From the NCBI GenBank assembly GCA_963734725.1, contig CAVTIX010000028.1, positions 124,001 through 188,000 on the forward strand: a DNA stretch of 64,000 nt, in the 5' to 3' direction. How positions within the stretch are numbered: the first letter of the stretch is position 1; the number at the start of each line of letters is the position of its first letter. This document shows, in pieces, positions 26,057 through 33,320 of this stretch. The notes under the pieces were generated by a model. That model made no database searches. It was not told where the DNA came from and saw only the letters and a list, made by a program, of their open reading frames with translations. This stretch comes from DASXKD01 sp963734725. Lineage in GTDB: Bacteria > Actinomycetota > Actinomycetes > Streptosporangiales > Streptosporangiaceae. The translations under genes were made by a program, and so were the position numbers.

Positions 26057-26284
26057 ATGAGGCGCCCGATGACAGCCTCGGGCAGTTTCACGCCGCAGCC
26101 GCCGGGCCGAACGCCGCATCGTTCCGCGCTGCGGCTCCCGGCGGCGAGACTCTGCTGCCCCGGGGGCCACCCCCAGACCCCCGTGCCTCCCGCACCATTT
26201 GATTGCGCGCCTCCGGCACGACCATGCGCGCTGCAACCTGGCGCGCCTCCGGCACGACGTCCCGCGAGGGAGGCAATCAGATGA
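26057..26284 (+). CDS. 75-codon Pro/Arg-rich ORF running through the repeat, coupled to ccdA
   Basis: ATG 26057 has a perfect GGAGG with 6-nt spacing. The frame passes through repeat copy 2 and ends in a TGA overlapping the ccdA ATG (ATGA, 26281-26284). The peptide is low-complexity (PQPPGRTP, PPARP, PPARRPAREA), and similar peptides are readable in the other two repeat copies. It may be only a translational bridge to ccdA or a chance open frame in GC-rich DNA. Confidence 0.3.
   Translation: MRRPMTASGSFTPQPPGRTPHRSALRLPAARLCCPGGHPQTPVPPAPFDCAPPARPCALQPGAPPARRPAREAIR
26091..26274 (+). repeat. dispersed repeat, copy 2 (ends at the ccdA ribosome site)
   Basis: It starts with CGCCGCAGCCGCCGGGCCG, has a GGGGG-CCA-CCCCC hairpin, then two tandem units containing GCGCGCCTCCGGCACGAC, and ends in GCGAGGGAGGC, the ccdA ribosome site. 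26237-26274 equals 9473-9510 (reverse strand) over 38 nt. It sits in the 365-bp gap between the divergent GH53 and ccdA genes. Confidence 0.85.
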
Positions 26285-27192
26285 GCGGCGGGATCGAGCA
26301 CCTGATCCTGTCCGGGCCGCTGCTGTTCGCCGTCCCCGTGGCCGCCGCCGCCGGTGCGGTGACCTTCCTCTCCCCCTGCGTGCTCCCGCTGGTTCCCGGT
26401 TACCTCTCCTACGTCACCGGCATGTCCGCCGTCGATGCGGAGCAGGCACCGGACGGCGAATCCGGAGACGGTGCCGCGGGAACCGGGCCAGCCGATGGCC
26501 GCCCGGGCGCCGGGGACGGTGGTGCGGCCGGTGAGCAGGCGGCGGTCGCGGTGACCACGGTCGCGCCGACCGAACCTGTCAGGCCCCGCCCGCAGCGCCG
26601 GGCCAGGCGCCGTGCGGTGCTCGGCACGGCCCTGTTCGCGCTCGGGTTCTCGGCGGTGTTCGCCAGCGAAGGGCTCGCCTTCGGCGGGCTCGGCGCGCTG
26701 CTGCAGCGGCACAGCGTGGGGCTGACCCAGGTCTTCGGGGTGCTGACGATCCTGCTCGGGCTGCTGTTCGCCGGGCTGTTCGACTGGATCCCGGGCACCG
26801 GACGGATCATGCGGCCGTCAGTGCGGCCCCGGGCCGGGCTCGCGGGCGCGCCGATGCTCGGCGTGCTGTTCGGCCTGAGCTGGACGCCCTGCGTCGGGCC
26901 CACGCTGACGTTCGTGCTGACGCTGTCCATGACCTCGGGCACCGCCGTCCGCGGGGCGATTCTGACCTTTGCCTACGGCCTCGGGCTGGGCATCCCGTTC
27001 CTGATCGTCGCGCTGGCGTTCGAGCGCAGCATGACGGCGTTCCGCTTCGCCCGCCGGCACGCCCGCGCGTTCAGCCTGGTCGGCGGGGCAATGCTGGTTG
27101 TTGTCGGCGTCCTGGAGGTCACCGGCGCCTGGTCCAGCGCCTTGCTCTGGCTGAAGACCCACTGGGTCTCCAGTTACCAGTCCCCGCTCTAG
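26281..27192 (+). CDS. ccdA: cytochrome c biogenesis / thiol-disulfide interchange protein CcdA
   Basis: A 303-residue membrane protein moving reducing equivalents across the membrane for cytochrome c or other thiol proteins. The two conserved Cys motifs are visible: FLSPCVLPLVPGYLSY in the first helix and WTPCVGPTL in the fourth. A Gly/Ala-rich loop of about 70 residues after the first helix is longer than usual. ATG 26281 uses the GAGGGAGG supplied by the repeat. No ResB/ResC genes follow, so it may be an orphan copy. Confidence 0.9.
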   Translation: MSGGIEHLILSGPLLFAVPVAAAAGAVTFLSPCVLPLVPGYLSYVTGMSAVDAEQAPDGESGDGAAGTGPADGRPGAGDGGAAGEQAAVAVTTVAPTEPVRPRPQRRARRRAVLGTALFALGFSAVFASEGLAFGGLGALLQRHSVGLTQVFGVLTILLGLLFAGLFDWIPGTGRIMRPSVRPRAGLAGAPMLGVLFGLSWTPCVGPTLTFVLTLSMTSGTAVRGAILTFAYGLGLGIPFLIVALAFERSMTAFRFARRHARAFSLVGGAMLVVVGVLEVTGAWSSALLWLKTHWVSSYQSPL

Positions 27193-27367
27193 CCGCGCTG
27201 ATCGGGTCTCACCGGGTCAAGGCCCAAGGTCCCTCAAGGTCGGGACGTCGGGCCCAGGCTGGACTAGTCCCAAAGCTGGGTAGGCTGTCCCGGCGCGGGG
27301 CCGCCGCGGAAATGCCTCGGCGCGCCTTCGCTCAGACCGGCGGTCCAGCGCCACTATGATCGGCCCC
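27193..27367. promoter_or_regulatory. intergenic region with a leaderless -10 element (TATGAT, 27355-27360)
   Basis: TATGAT lies 7 nt before the GTG (27368) of the nucleotidyltransferase gene, with no Shine-Dalgarno between, so a leaderless transcript is likely. The rest of the gap shows no clear terminator. Confidence 0.5.
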
Positions 27368-28036
27368 GTGAGCAGGTGGCCGCAGGGTGCGCCGGCGGAC
27401 GAGGAGACGTCCGCGGCGGGCGAGGATATGCCCGCGGCCCGGGGAAACGGGACGGGGCCGTCCATCACGAACGGATCGCTCGCCCTGGTCAACAGCGGGC
27501 TCTTCGCGGACGCGTCCAATTTCGACCTGCGTTACGTGCCGGAATACGAGCGGATCGGCGCGATCGTCGGCGCGCTTCGCACGCTGGGCTTGAATGTCGT
27601 GCTGACCAGCGGCTCCTTCGACATCCTGCACGAGGGCCACTCGATGTACCTGGAAGCGGCCCGTGGCTTCGGTGACTTCCTCATCGTCGGCCTGGACAGT
27701 GACGAGAAGATCCGGGCCCGCAAGGGCCCGCACCGGCCCGCGGTACCTGAGATGGAACGGCTGCGCATGGTGACGCACCAGCGCGGTGTCGGCCTGGTCA
27801 CCCTGAAGCACCTGCACGACGAGCGGTGGCGGCTGATCAAGACCATCCGCCCGGACGTGCTGGTGGCGACCGCGGACACCTACACCCGCGCCGAGATCGC
27901 CGAGCTCGAAGAGCGCTACTGCGGGCGGGTGGAGGTGCTGGAGCGGATGGCGACCGTGAGCACCTCGGCCCGGCTGCGCCGGATTCAGCTTGGCCTGCCC
28001 GAGCCCCCACCGGGCGAGCCGCCCGCTGCCCCGTGA
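27368..28036 (+). CDS. HxGH nucleotidyltransferase (cytidylyl/adenylyltransferase-like, RfaE2 type)
   Basis: A 222-residue protein with the nucleotidyltransferase signature SGSFDILHEGHSMYLEAAR, RKGPHRPAV and the C-terminal TVSTSARLRR (counterpart of ISSTxxR). It would join a sugar or polyol phosphate to CTP or ATP. The first 40 residues are poorly conserved. The start GTG 27368 follows a leaderless promoter; an ATG at 27356 overlaps that -10 element and is unlikely. It overlaps the next gene by GTGA (28033-28036), so the two are a translational pair. Substrate unknown. Confidence 0.83.
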   Translation: MSRWPQGAPADEETSAAGEDMPAARGNGTGPSITNGSLALVNSGLFADASNFDLRYVPEYERIGAIVGALRTLGLNVVLTSGSFDILHEGHSMYLEAARGFGDFLIVGLDSDEKIRARKGPHRPAVPEMERLRMVTHQRGVGLVTLKHLHDERWRLIKTIRPDVLVATADTYTRAEIAELEERYCGRVEVLERMATVSTSARLRRIQLGLPEPPPGEPPAAP

Positions 28037-28905
28037 AGCAGCTGCTGCTCTATTTCCCCGTCATCCACTCCGGGTACGAAGGGTTCCTGGCTAGGCACGC
28101 TGACGCCGCCGAGATCCTGCTGCTCGGGTCCGGCTTCACCGGCGCCTACCCCAGCCTGGCCAAGGACATCAGGGCGCTGTCGCCGGCGCGGGCGGCCGAA
28201 TACCTGCGCCGGGCCGGCCCGGCGGACCTGCGCCGGGATGGCCCGGCGGCATCGGTGCGCGTGGTCGAGCCGGACGGCCTGGCCGCCGCCGTCACCGGCG
28301 ATCTCCTGGTGCTGCCGGACGAGGCGATCATGCGGGACATCGCGGCCCGGTACCACCTGGACGCCGGCCGGACCGTGCTGTTCGACCGGACCTTCCTGCG
28401 CTGGGACCGGGACTGGGCCACCGCGAAGACGCCAGTCTCGTTCGACGGCGAGATCACCGTCGCTGAGCTCCCGCGGGAACTACTCGGCCGGGCCGAGGCC
28501 ATCGCCGGGCGCAGTTCGGACTGGTGGCGGCAGGTGGGCGCGGTGGCCGCGCGGGACGGCCAGGTGCTCGGCTGCGCGTGGAACCGGCACCACCCCACCG
28601 AGTACGCGCCCTACCTGAGCGGGGACCCGCGGGATGCCTTCGAGCGCGGGGTCCGTGCCGACCTGTCCACCGCGATCCACGCCGAGGCGGCGCTGATCGC
28701 CGGCGCGGCCCGCGACGGGACCAGCCTGGCAGGCGCCGACCTGTACACGACGACGTTCCCGTGCCCGGCCTGCGCGCGGCTCATCGCGGAAGCCGGTTTC
28801 CTGCGCTGCTTCTTCGCCGGCCAGTATTCGGTGCTCGACGGCGAACAGACCCTCCGCGCCCGGGGAATCGGCCTGATCTGGGTGGATACTAGCGGCGGGC
28901 GCTGA
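28033..28905 (+). CDS. two-domain protein with C-terminal CMP/dCMP-deaminase-like zinc domain
   Basis: About 290 residues. Residues 1-125 are an unrecognised alpha/beta domain (LLLYFPVIHSGYEGF, LLLGSGFTGAY, LLVLPDEAIMRDIA). The rest is a cytidine-deaminase-fold domain with zinc motifs AIHAEAALI (HAE) and FPCPACARLI (PCxxC), so it can be catalytically active. It starts at a GTG overlapping the stop of the nucleotidyltransferase gene and converges on the HIT gene with a 17-bp overlap. Deoxycytidylate deaminase is one option, fitting the nearby thyA, but the extra domain suggests a specialised nucleotide substrate. Confidence 0.75.
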   Translation: MKQLLLYFPVIHSGYEGFLARHADAAEILLLGSGFTGAYPSLAKDIRALSPARAAEYLRRAGPADLRRDGPAASVRVVEPDGLAAAVTGDLLVLPDEAIMRDIAARYHLDAGRTVLFDRTFLRWDRDWATAKTPVSFDGEITVAELPRELLGRAEAIAGRSSDWWRQVGAVAARDGQVLGCAWNRHHPTEYAPYLSGDPRDAFERGVRADLSTAIHAEAALIAGAARDGTSLAGADLYTTTFPCPACARLIAEAGFLRCFFAGQYSVLDGEQTLRARGIGLIWVDTSGGR

Positions 28906-29329
28906 ACCTCATCCGGACCGGCGGCGCGGCCGGATCGTCCGACCCCACAAGCACATGCGCGTGAACGTGGGCGATGGTCGCGCCCGTGTAGTGACAGTCA
29001 CCGTTGCGGACGCCCAGGCCGTAGTGGCGCACCTGGAAGGCCTTCGCCGTTGCGGCGAGCGCCACCCAGAAGTCGCTTCGCACCTCATCACTGAGTTCTA
29101 GCAGGTCCCTCGCGTGCTGGTGGGGCACAAGCAGCAGATGGAGGCTAGTTCCCTGGTAGGGGAACTGGTTGGGCGTGATGCTCCAGTGCTCGGTCAACAG
29201 CAGAATCCGCTGCTGCGGATGGTTGGCCAGGTGCTCCGGGCAGAACAGGCAGATCCCCGCGGCGTCGAGCCGGGCCATCTCCGCCCGCTGCTCCGGGGTG
29301 CGGGCGTTCTCGAAGCAGTACAAGCTCAC
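28889..29329 (-). CDS. HIT-family nucleotide-binding protein
   Basis: A 146-residue HIT protein. The histidine triad HVHAHVLVG is intact near the C-terminus, and CLFCPEHL near residue 30 may bind zinc. HIT proteins hydrolyse nucleoside phosphoramidates or dinucleotides. It begins with GTG overlapping the stop of the dihydrofolate reductase gene (GTGA, 29326-29329), giving a thyA-dfr-hit operon with stop/start overlaps throughout. What it does for thymidylate metabolism is not known. Confidence 0.85.
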   Translation of the reverse strand: MSLYCFENARTPEQRAEMARLDAAGICLFCPEHLANHPQQRILLLTEHWSITPNQFPYQGTSLHLLLVPHQHARDLLELSDEVRSDFWVALAATAKAFQVRHYGLGVRNGDCHYTGATIAHVHAHVLVGSDDPAAPPVRMRFSARR

Positions 29330-29847
29330 CGCTCCGCCCGCTGGTAGTCGAGGAACGAGTATCGCAGCGGGCCGTCTGCCCCGGCATCGTCGTCCCGGGC
29401 GGCCAGTTCGAACCCGGCCAGCCAGCCGTCGGGCATGGACCGGTCGCCGGCCACCTCGCCGTGTACCCGGGTGAGGTACACCCGGTCGGCGAGCGGCAGC
29501 GCGTCCCGGTACAGCGACTCCCCGCCGATGACGAAGAACTCGCCGTCCCCCGCCTCCGCCGCGAGGCGCCCGGCCAGGGCCAGCGCTTCCGGGATCGACG
29601 GGGCCACGAGCACCTCCGGGAACCCCGGCTCGCCGAGGGTCCGGGACACCACGATGGAGATCCGGCCGGTCAGCGGGTGCCCGAGCCGGTCCAGGATGGA
29701 CTGGTAGGTGAGCCGGCCCATCACCACCACGTGCCCGGTGGTCAGCGCGCGGAACCGGCGCAGATCCCCGGGCAAGTGCCAAGGCAGCGCGCCGCCGTCC
29801 CCGATGACCTCGTTGGCAGACGCGGCCACGACCAGCGACACGATCAT
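29326..29847 (-). CDS. folA: dihydrofolate reductase
   Basis: A 173-residue DHFR reducing dihydrofolate with NADPH to restore tetrahydrofolate used by ThyA. Family motifs: SLVVAASANEVIGDGGALPWHLPGDL at the start, VVMGRLTYQSI, and FVIGGESLYRDALPLADRVYLTRV. ATG 29847 overlaps the thyA stop as ATGA, so the two enzymes of the dTMP cycle are translationally coupled. Confidence 0.94.
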   Translation of the reverse strand: MIVSLVVAASANEVIGDGGALPWHLPGDLRRFRALTTGHVVVMGRLTYQSILDRLGHPLTGRISIVVSRTLGEPGFPEVLVAPSIPEALALAGRLAAEAGDGEFFVIGGESLYRDALPLADRVYLTRVHGEVAGDRSMPDGWLAGFELAARDDDAGADGPLRYSFLDYQRAER

Positions 29848-30740
29848 GGGGAGACCGGGATGGACGAGATCGCCGGGTGCGGCTCGTAGTCGCTCAGCTC
29901 GAAGTGCTCGGCGCGGAACTCGTGGATGTCGGTGACCTTCCGGCCCGCCTCGGTGAGCTGGACCGTGGGCAGCCGCCGAGGCGCCCGCCCCAGCATGGCC
30001 GCGACCGCGTCCCGCTGGTTCTCGTACACGTGCGCGTCGGAGATCGTGTGGTAATACGCGACGGCCGGGATGCCCGTGAGCTGTTCCAGCATGAGCAGCA
30101 GCGCCGCGTACTGGATCATGTTGGCAGGCACGCCGACCGGCACGTCCCCGGAGCGCTGGAACATGTGCAGGTGCAGGCCACCGCCTAGCACCCGGACATG
30201 GACCCAGCCGTGGCACGGGGCGATCGTGGTCTTAGGTGTCTTGCCGGTGCCGCGGACCTGGTACTGCGGGATCCAGGGGGAGACGAAGTGCGTCCGGTCG
30301 CCGGGCAGTTCGGTGATCTGCTCCACCAAGTGCCGGAACTGGTCGAACCCGCCGCCCTCCACGGTTGGGAAGTAGCGGAACGCGCCGCCGTAGGATCCGG
30401 GTCCCAGGCTCCCGGGGGCCAGACCGCGGGAGGAGGTCTTCTCCGGCGTGGCCCACGGGTCCCACCAGTTGCAGCCGAAGTCGGCCAGTTCTGCCAGCGT
30501 GGTGGCCCCGTTGATGAACGCGCACAGCTCCCCGATCGACTTGCGCCAGAATGACTTCAGGCTGCGCTCGGTAATCAGCGGGAAGCCGTTGGCCAGGTCG
30601 AAATGCATGGCCTGCTGCATCAGCGTCAGCGCCGGTGGCCCCTGGCGGGTGGGCACGCTGACTCCGGAGGACACGATCCGCTCCAGCAGCAGCCGGTACT
30701 GCGAGTCCGGCTCCCGCTCCCCCGGCGGACGGTACTCCAC
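29844..30740 (-). CDS. thyA: thymidylate synthase ThyA
   Basis: A 298-residue classical thymidylate synthase converting dUMP to dTMP with methylene-tetrahydrofolate. The catalytic Cys is in APCHGWVHVRV; QRSGDVPVGVPANMIQYA (dUMP binding) and YHTISDAHVYENQ are intact. GTG 30740 has GGGAGG 6 nt upstream. It is the first gene of thyA-dfr-hit. The IS110 element lies upstream, about 230 bp from the start, so the operon is not interrupted. Confidence 0.94.
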   Translation of the reverse strand: MEYRPPGEREPDSQYRLLLERIVSSGVSVPTRQGPPALTLMQQAMHFDLANGFPLITERSLKSFWRKSIGELCAFINGATTLAELADFGCNWWDPWATPEKTSSRGLAPGSLGPGSYGGAFRYFPTVEGGGFDQFRHLVEQITELPGDRTHFVSPWIPQYQVRGTGKTPKTTIAPCHGWVHVRVLGGGLHLHMFQRSGDVPVGVPANMIQYAALLLMLEQLTGIPAVAYYHTISDAHVYENQRDAVAAMLGRAPRRLPTVQLTEAGRKVTDIHEFRAEHFELSDYEPHPAISSIPVSP

Positions 30741-30980
30741 GGTTAGCCTCCCTGCCTCTCGACCTGCTTCACAGTGTCGCCGATGGGCCGGGCCGCTGTC
30801 CGGCCGGCGCGCCAGGTGCACAGTCAGGCCGGCGCGACGGCTCCCCTTACTACGATTTCGCACTACAACGCTTTCGGCCTAATGGGGGCTACCGGGTCGG
30901 CCAACGGGCAGACTCGGGTCCGGTAGCGGCCAGCGGGTGAGCACTCTGCCCGGCCAGGTATTCGATGCCTAGGGTTAGAC

Positions 30981-31121
30981 CGTGCCCCCGCTGGGCGTGA
31001 GGAGGGCAAGACCACTGATGGGGTGACGTGCCCGCTGGTGTGGCGTGAGCACTGATCCATTAGGCCGCCGGTGTTCCTCTTCTGCGCTGCCGGGGACAGA
31101 AGGCGAGCGTTCGGAGGATGC
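30981..31121 (+). ncRNA. candidate bridge RNA region of the IS110 element
   Basis: IS110-subgroup elements encode a structured bridge RNA between the left end and the recombinase gene. This 141-bp stretch is in that position, has no coding frame of its own and contains several GC-rich complementary segments. The guide loops were not resolved by eye, so this is a positional prediction only. Confidence 0.35.
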
Positions 31122-32348
31122 GTGCTGCTGGTTGGGGATGACTGGGCCGAAGATCACCACGATGTTGAACTGCAGGACGAGGCTGGGCGCCGGCTGTCGC
31201 GGGGCCGCCTGCCGGAGGGGGTGGCCGGCGTTGCCCGATTGCATGCGCTGATCGGGGAGCATCTGGCCGGGGACGCCGGCCCGGACCAGGTGGCGATCGG
31301 GATAGAGACCGACCGCGGCGGCTGGGTGCAGGCGCTGATCGCGTCGGGCTATACGGTGTATGCGATCAACCCGCGGCAGGTGGCGCGGTACCGGGAGCGG
31401 CACGGCACTTCGGGCGCTAAAAGTGACGCCGGGGATGCGCACACGCTGGCGGACATGGTGCGTACCGACCGCCACCAGTTGCGTGTGGTCGCTGGGGACA
31501 GCGAGCAGGCCCAGGCGGTCAAGGTGGTGGCGCGGGCGCATCAGACGCTGATCTGGGAGCGGCACCGGCACATGCTGCGGCTGCGGACCGCGCTGCGGGA
31601 GTTCTTCCCCGCTGCGCTGGAAGCCTTCGGCGACCTCACCGCGCCCGATGCGCTGGAGCTGCTGGCCAAGGCGCCGGATCCGGCCAGCGCGGCCCGGCTG
31701 TCGCGGGCGCAGATCGCTGCCGCGCTGAACCGGGCCCGCCGCCGCCAGGCCGGGGACAAGGCCGCCGTCATCGCCGTCGCCTTGCGCACCGCCCAGCTGG
31801 CCCAGCCGCCGGCCGTGGCCGCCGCTTACGCCGCCACGGTGCGGTCCCTGGCCGCCATGATCACCGCCTTCAACGCCGAGATCACCGCCATGGAAGAGCA
31901 GGTGACGGCGTGTTTTGGGCACGCCCGGAACGCTGAAATCTACCTGTCCCAGCCCGGCCTGGGACCGGTACTGGCGGCCCGGGCCCTCGGCGAGTTCGGC
32001 GACGACCCGCACCGGTACACCACCGCCAAAAACCGCAAGAACTACGCCGGCACCAGCCCGATCACCCGCGCCTCCGGCAAGAAGAAAACCGTCCTGGCCC
32101 GCTACATCCACAACAACCGGCTCGCCGACGCCCTGCACCAGCAGGCCTTCTGCGCCCTCACCGCCTCACCCGGCGCCCGCGCCTACTACGACCAGCTCCG
32201 TGCCCGCGGCATGGGCCACCACGCCGCCCTGCGCCAGCTGTCCAACCGGCTCGTCGGCATCCTGCACGGCTGCCTCAAGACCGGCACCCTCTACGACGAA
32301 CACACCGCCTGGGCACACCATAGCCAAGATCAGCGAACCGCTGCTTGA
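31122..32348 (+). CDS. IS110-family transposase (DEDD recombinase)
   Basis: A 408-residue recombinase with an N-terminal RuvC-like DEDD domain (LLVGDDWAEDHHDV, IGIETDRGGW, KSDAGDAHTLADM). The C-terminal transposase_20 domain has QPGLGPVLAARALGEFGD, NRKNYAGTSPITRASGKKK and the serine-containing C-terminal core. GTG 31122 has GGAGG 4 nt upstream; the frame is open to 31071. It is full length and free of stops, so the element may be active. Confidence 0.92.
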   Translation: MLLVGDDWAEDHHDVELQDEAGRRLSRGRLPEGVAGVARLHALIGEHLAGDAGPDQVAIGIETDRGGWVQALIASGYTVYAINPRQVARYRERHGTSGAKSDAGDAHTLADMVRTDRHQLRVVAGDSEQAQAVKVVARAHQTLIWERHRHMLRLRTALREFFPAALEAFGDLTAPDALELLAKAPDPASAARLSRAQIAAALNRARRRQAGDKAAVIAVALRTAQLAQPPAVAAAYAATVRSLAAMITAFNAEITAMEEQVTACFGHARNAEIYLSQPGLGPVLAARALGEFGDDPHRYTTAKNRKNYAGTSPITRASGKKKTVLARYIHNNRLADALHQQAFCALTASPGARAYYDQLRARGMGHHAALRQLSNRLVGILHGCLKTGTLYDEHTAWAHHSQDQRTAA

Positions 32349-32443
32349 CAACTTAAGCCCATGGGGTGTCTAACCCGCCGCAGCCTCGGCCTACTGCCGC
32401 AAATAAAGATGCGGCCCGCCAGCTTGCCCGCCGATGATGGAAC

Positions 32444-33304
32444 ATGGCCTGGCAGCTCACCGAGGACGTGGAGACCTATCTCGCGGCCGCAGGCGGCTTC
32501 CTGCGGGCCTGCCCCGCCGAGAACACGGTGATACTCACCGCGGTGGCGGCGGTCCGCTCGCAGGGCCCCGGCGCCTTCGGCGGCTCCGCCCCGCTGTTCG
32601 GCTGGCAGGCGGAACCGGACGGCGCGGTGACCGCGGCGTTCCTGCACACGCCGCCGTTCCCGGTGGTGCTCACGGCAATGACCGACGGCGACGCCGCCGC
32701 GCTGGCCGCCGAGCTCGCCGCCCGGGGCCACCGGCCCGCCGGTGTCAACGCCGGCCCCGGGCCCGTCACCGCCTTCGCCGCCGCCTGGCAGGACCACACC
32801 GGCCAGGCCGCGCGCACCGGCATGCGGATGCGGCTGCACGCGCTCGGCCGACTGCTGTCGCCGGACCCGCCGCCACCCGGCCAGGCCAGGACCGCCTCGG
32901 CCGAGGACACCGCCCTCCTCCTGACCTGGCTCGACGCGTTCCACGACGAAGCCGGCCCGCAAGGACCGAACGAGGCGGAGCTCCTGGTCAAAAACCGGAT
33001 CGGCTTCGGCGGGCTGGTCCTCTGGGAGCACTACGGCAGGCCCGTGTCGCTGGCCGGGCGCAACCGGGCCGCGGCCGGCCAGGCCCGGATCGGCCCGGTC
33101 TACACGCCCCCGGAGCTTCGCGGCCGCGGTTTCGGCGGCGCGGCGACGGTCGCGATCACCCAGGCCGCCCTGGACGACGGCGCCGAGGGCGTAGTGCTGT
33201 TCGCCGACTTGGCCAACCTGGCCAGCAACACCCTCTACCAGCGCCTCGGTTACCGCCCGGTCAGCGACTGGACGGTGGTCCGCTTCGGCGCCGCTGACGG
33301 CTGA
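32444..33304 (+). CDS. GNAT acetyltransferase
   Basis: A 286-residue protein with an N-terminal half of unknown fold and a C-terminal GNAT domain. The acetyl-CoA loop is TPPELRGRGFGGAATVA, followed by ADLANLASNTLYQRLGYRPVSDW. The substrate is unknown. ATG 32444 follows the IS110 element by about 70 bp. It converges on trpEG with a gap of only 16 bp. Confidence 0.85.
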   Translation: MAWQLTEDVETYLAAAGGFLRACPAENTVILTAVAAVRSQGPGAFGGSAPLFGWQAEPDGAVTAAFLHTPPFPVVLTAMTDGDAAALAAELAARGHRPAGVNAGPGPVTAFAAAWQDHTGQAARTGMRMRLHALGRLLSPDPPPPGQARTASAEDTALLLTWLDAFHDEAGPQGPNEAELLVKNRIGFGGLVLWEHYGRPVSLAGRNRAAAGQARIGPVYTPPELRGRGFGGAATVAITQAALDDGAEGVVLFADLANLASNTLYQRLGYRPVSDWTVVRFGAADG

Positions 33305-33320
33305 CGCCGCGGCTGCGGTC

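Larger units (their letters stand above)
30969..32371 (+). mobile_element. IS110-family insertion sequence
   Basis: About 1.4 kb. It is bounded by GGGTTAGAC (30972-30980) and its inverse GTCTAACCC (32368-32376), with a CT dinucleotide at each putative junction (30969-30970 and 32370-32371), as expected for IS110 cores. The transposase has almost no sequence after it, while about 140 bp of non-coding sequence precede it, the layout of the IS110 subgroup. The exact ends are inferred. Confidence 0.7.
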
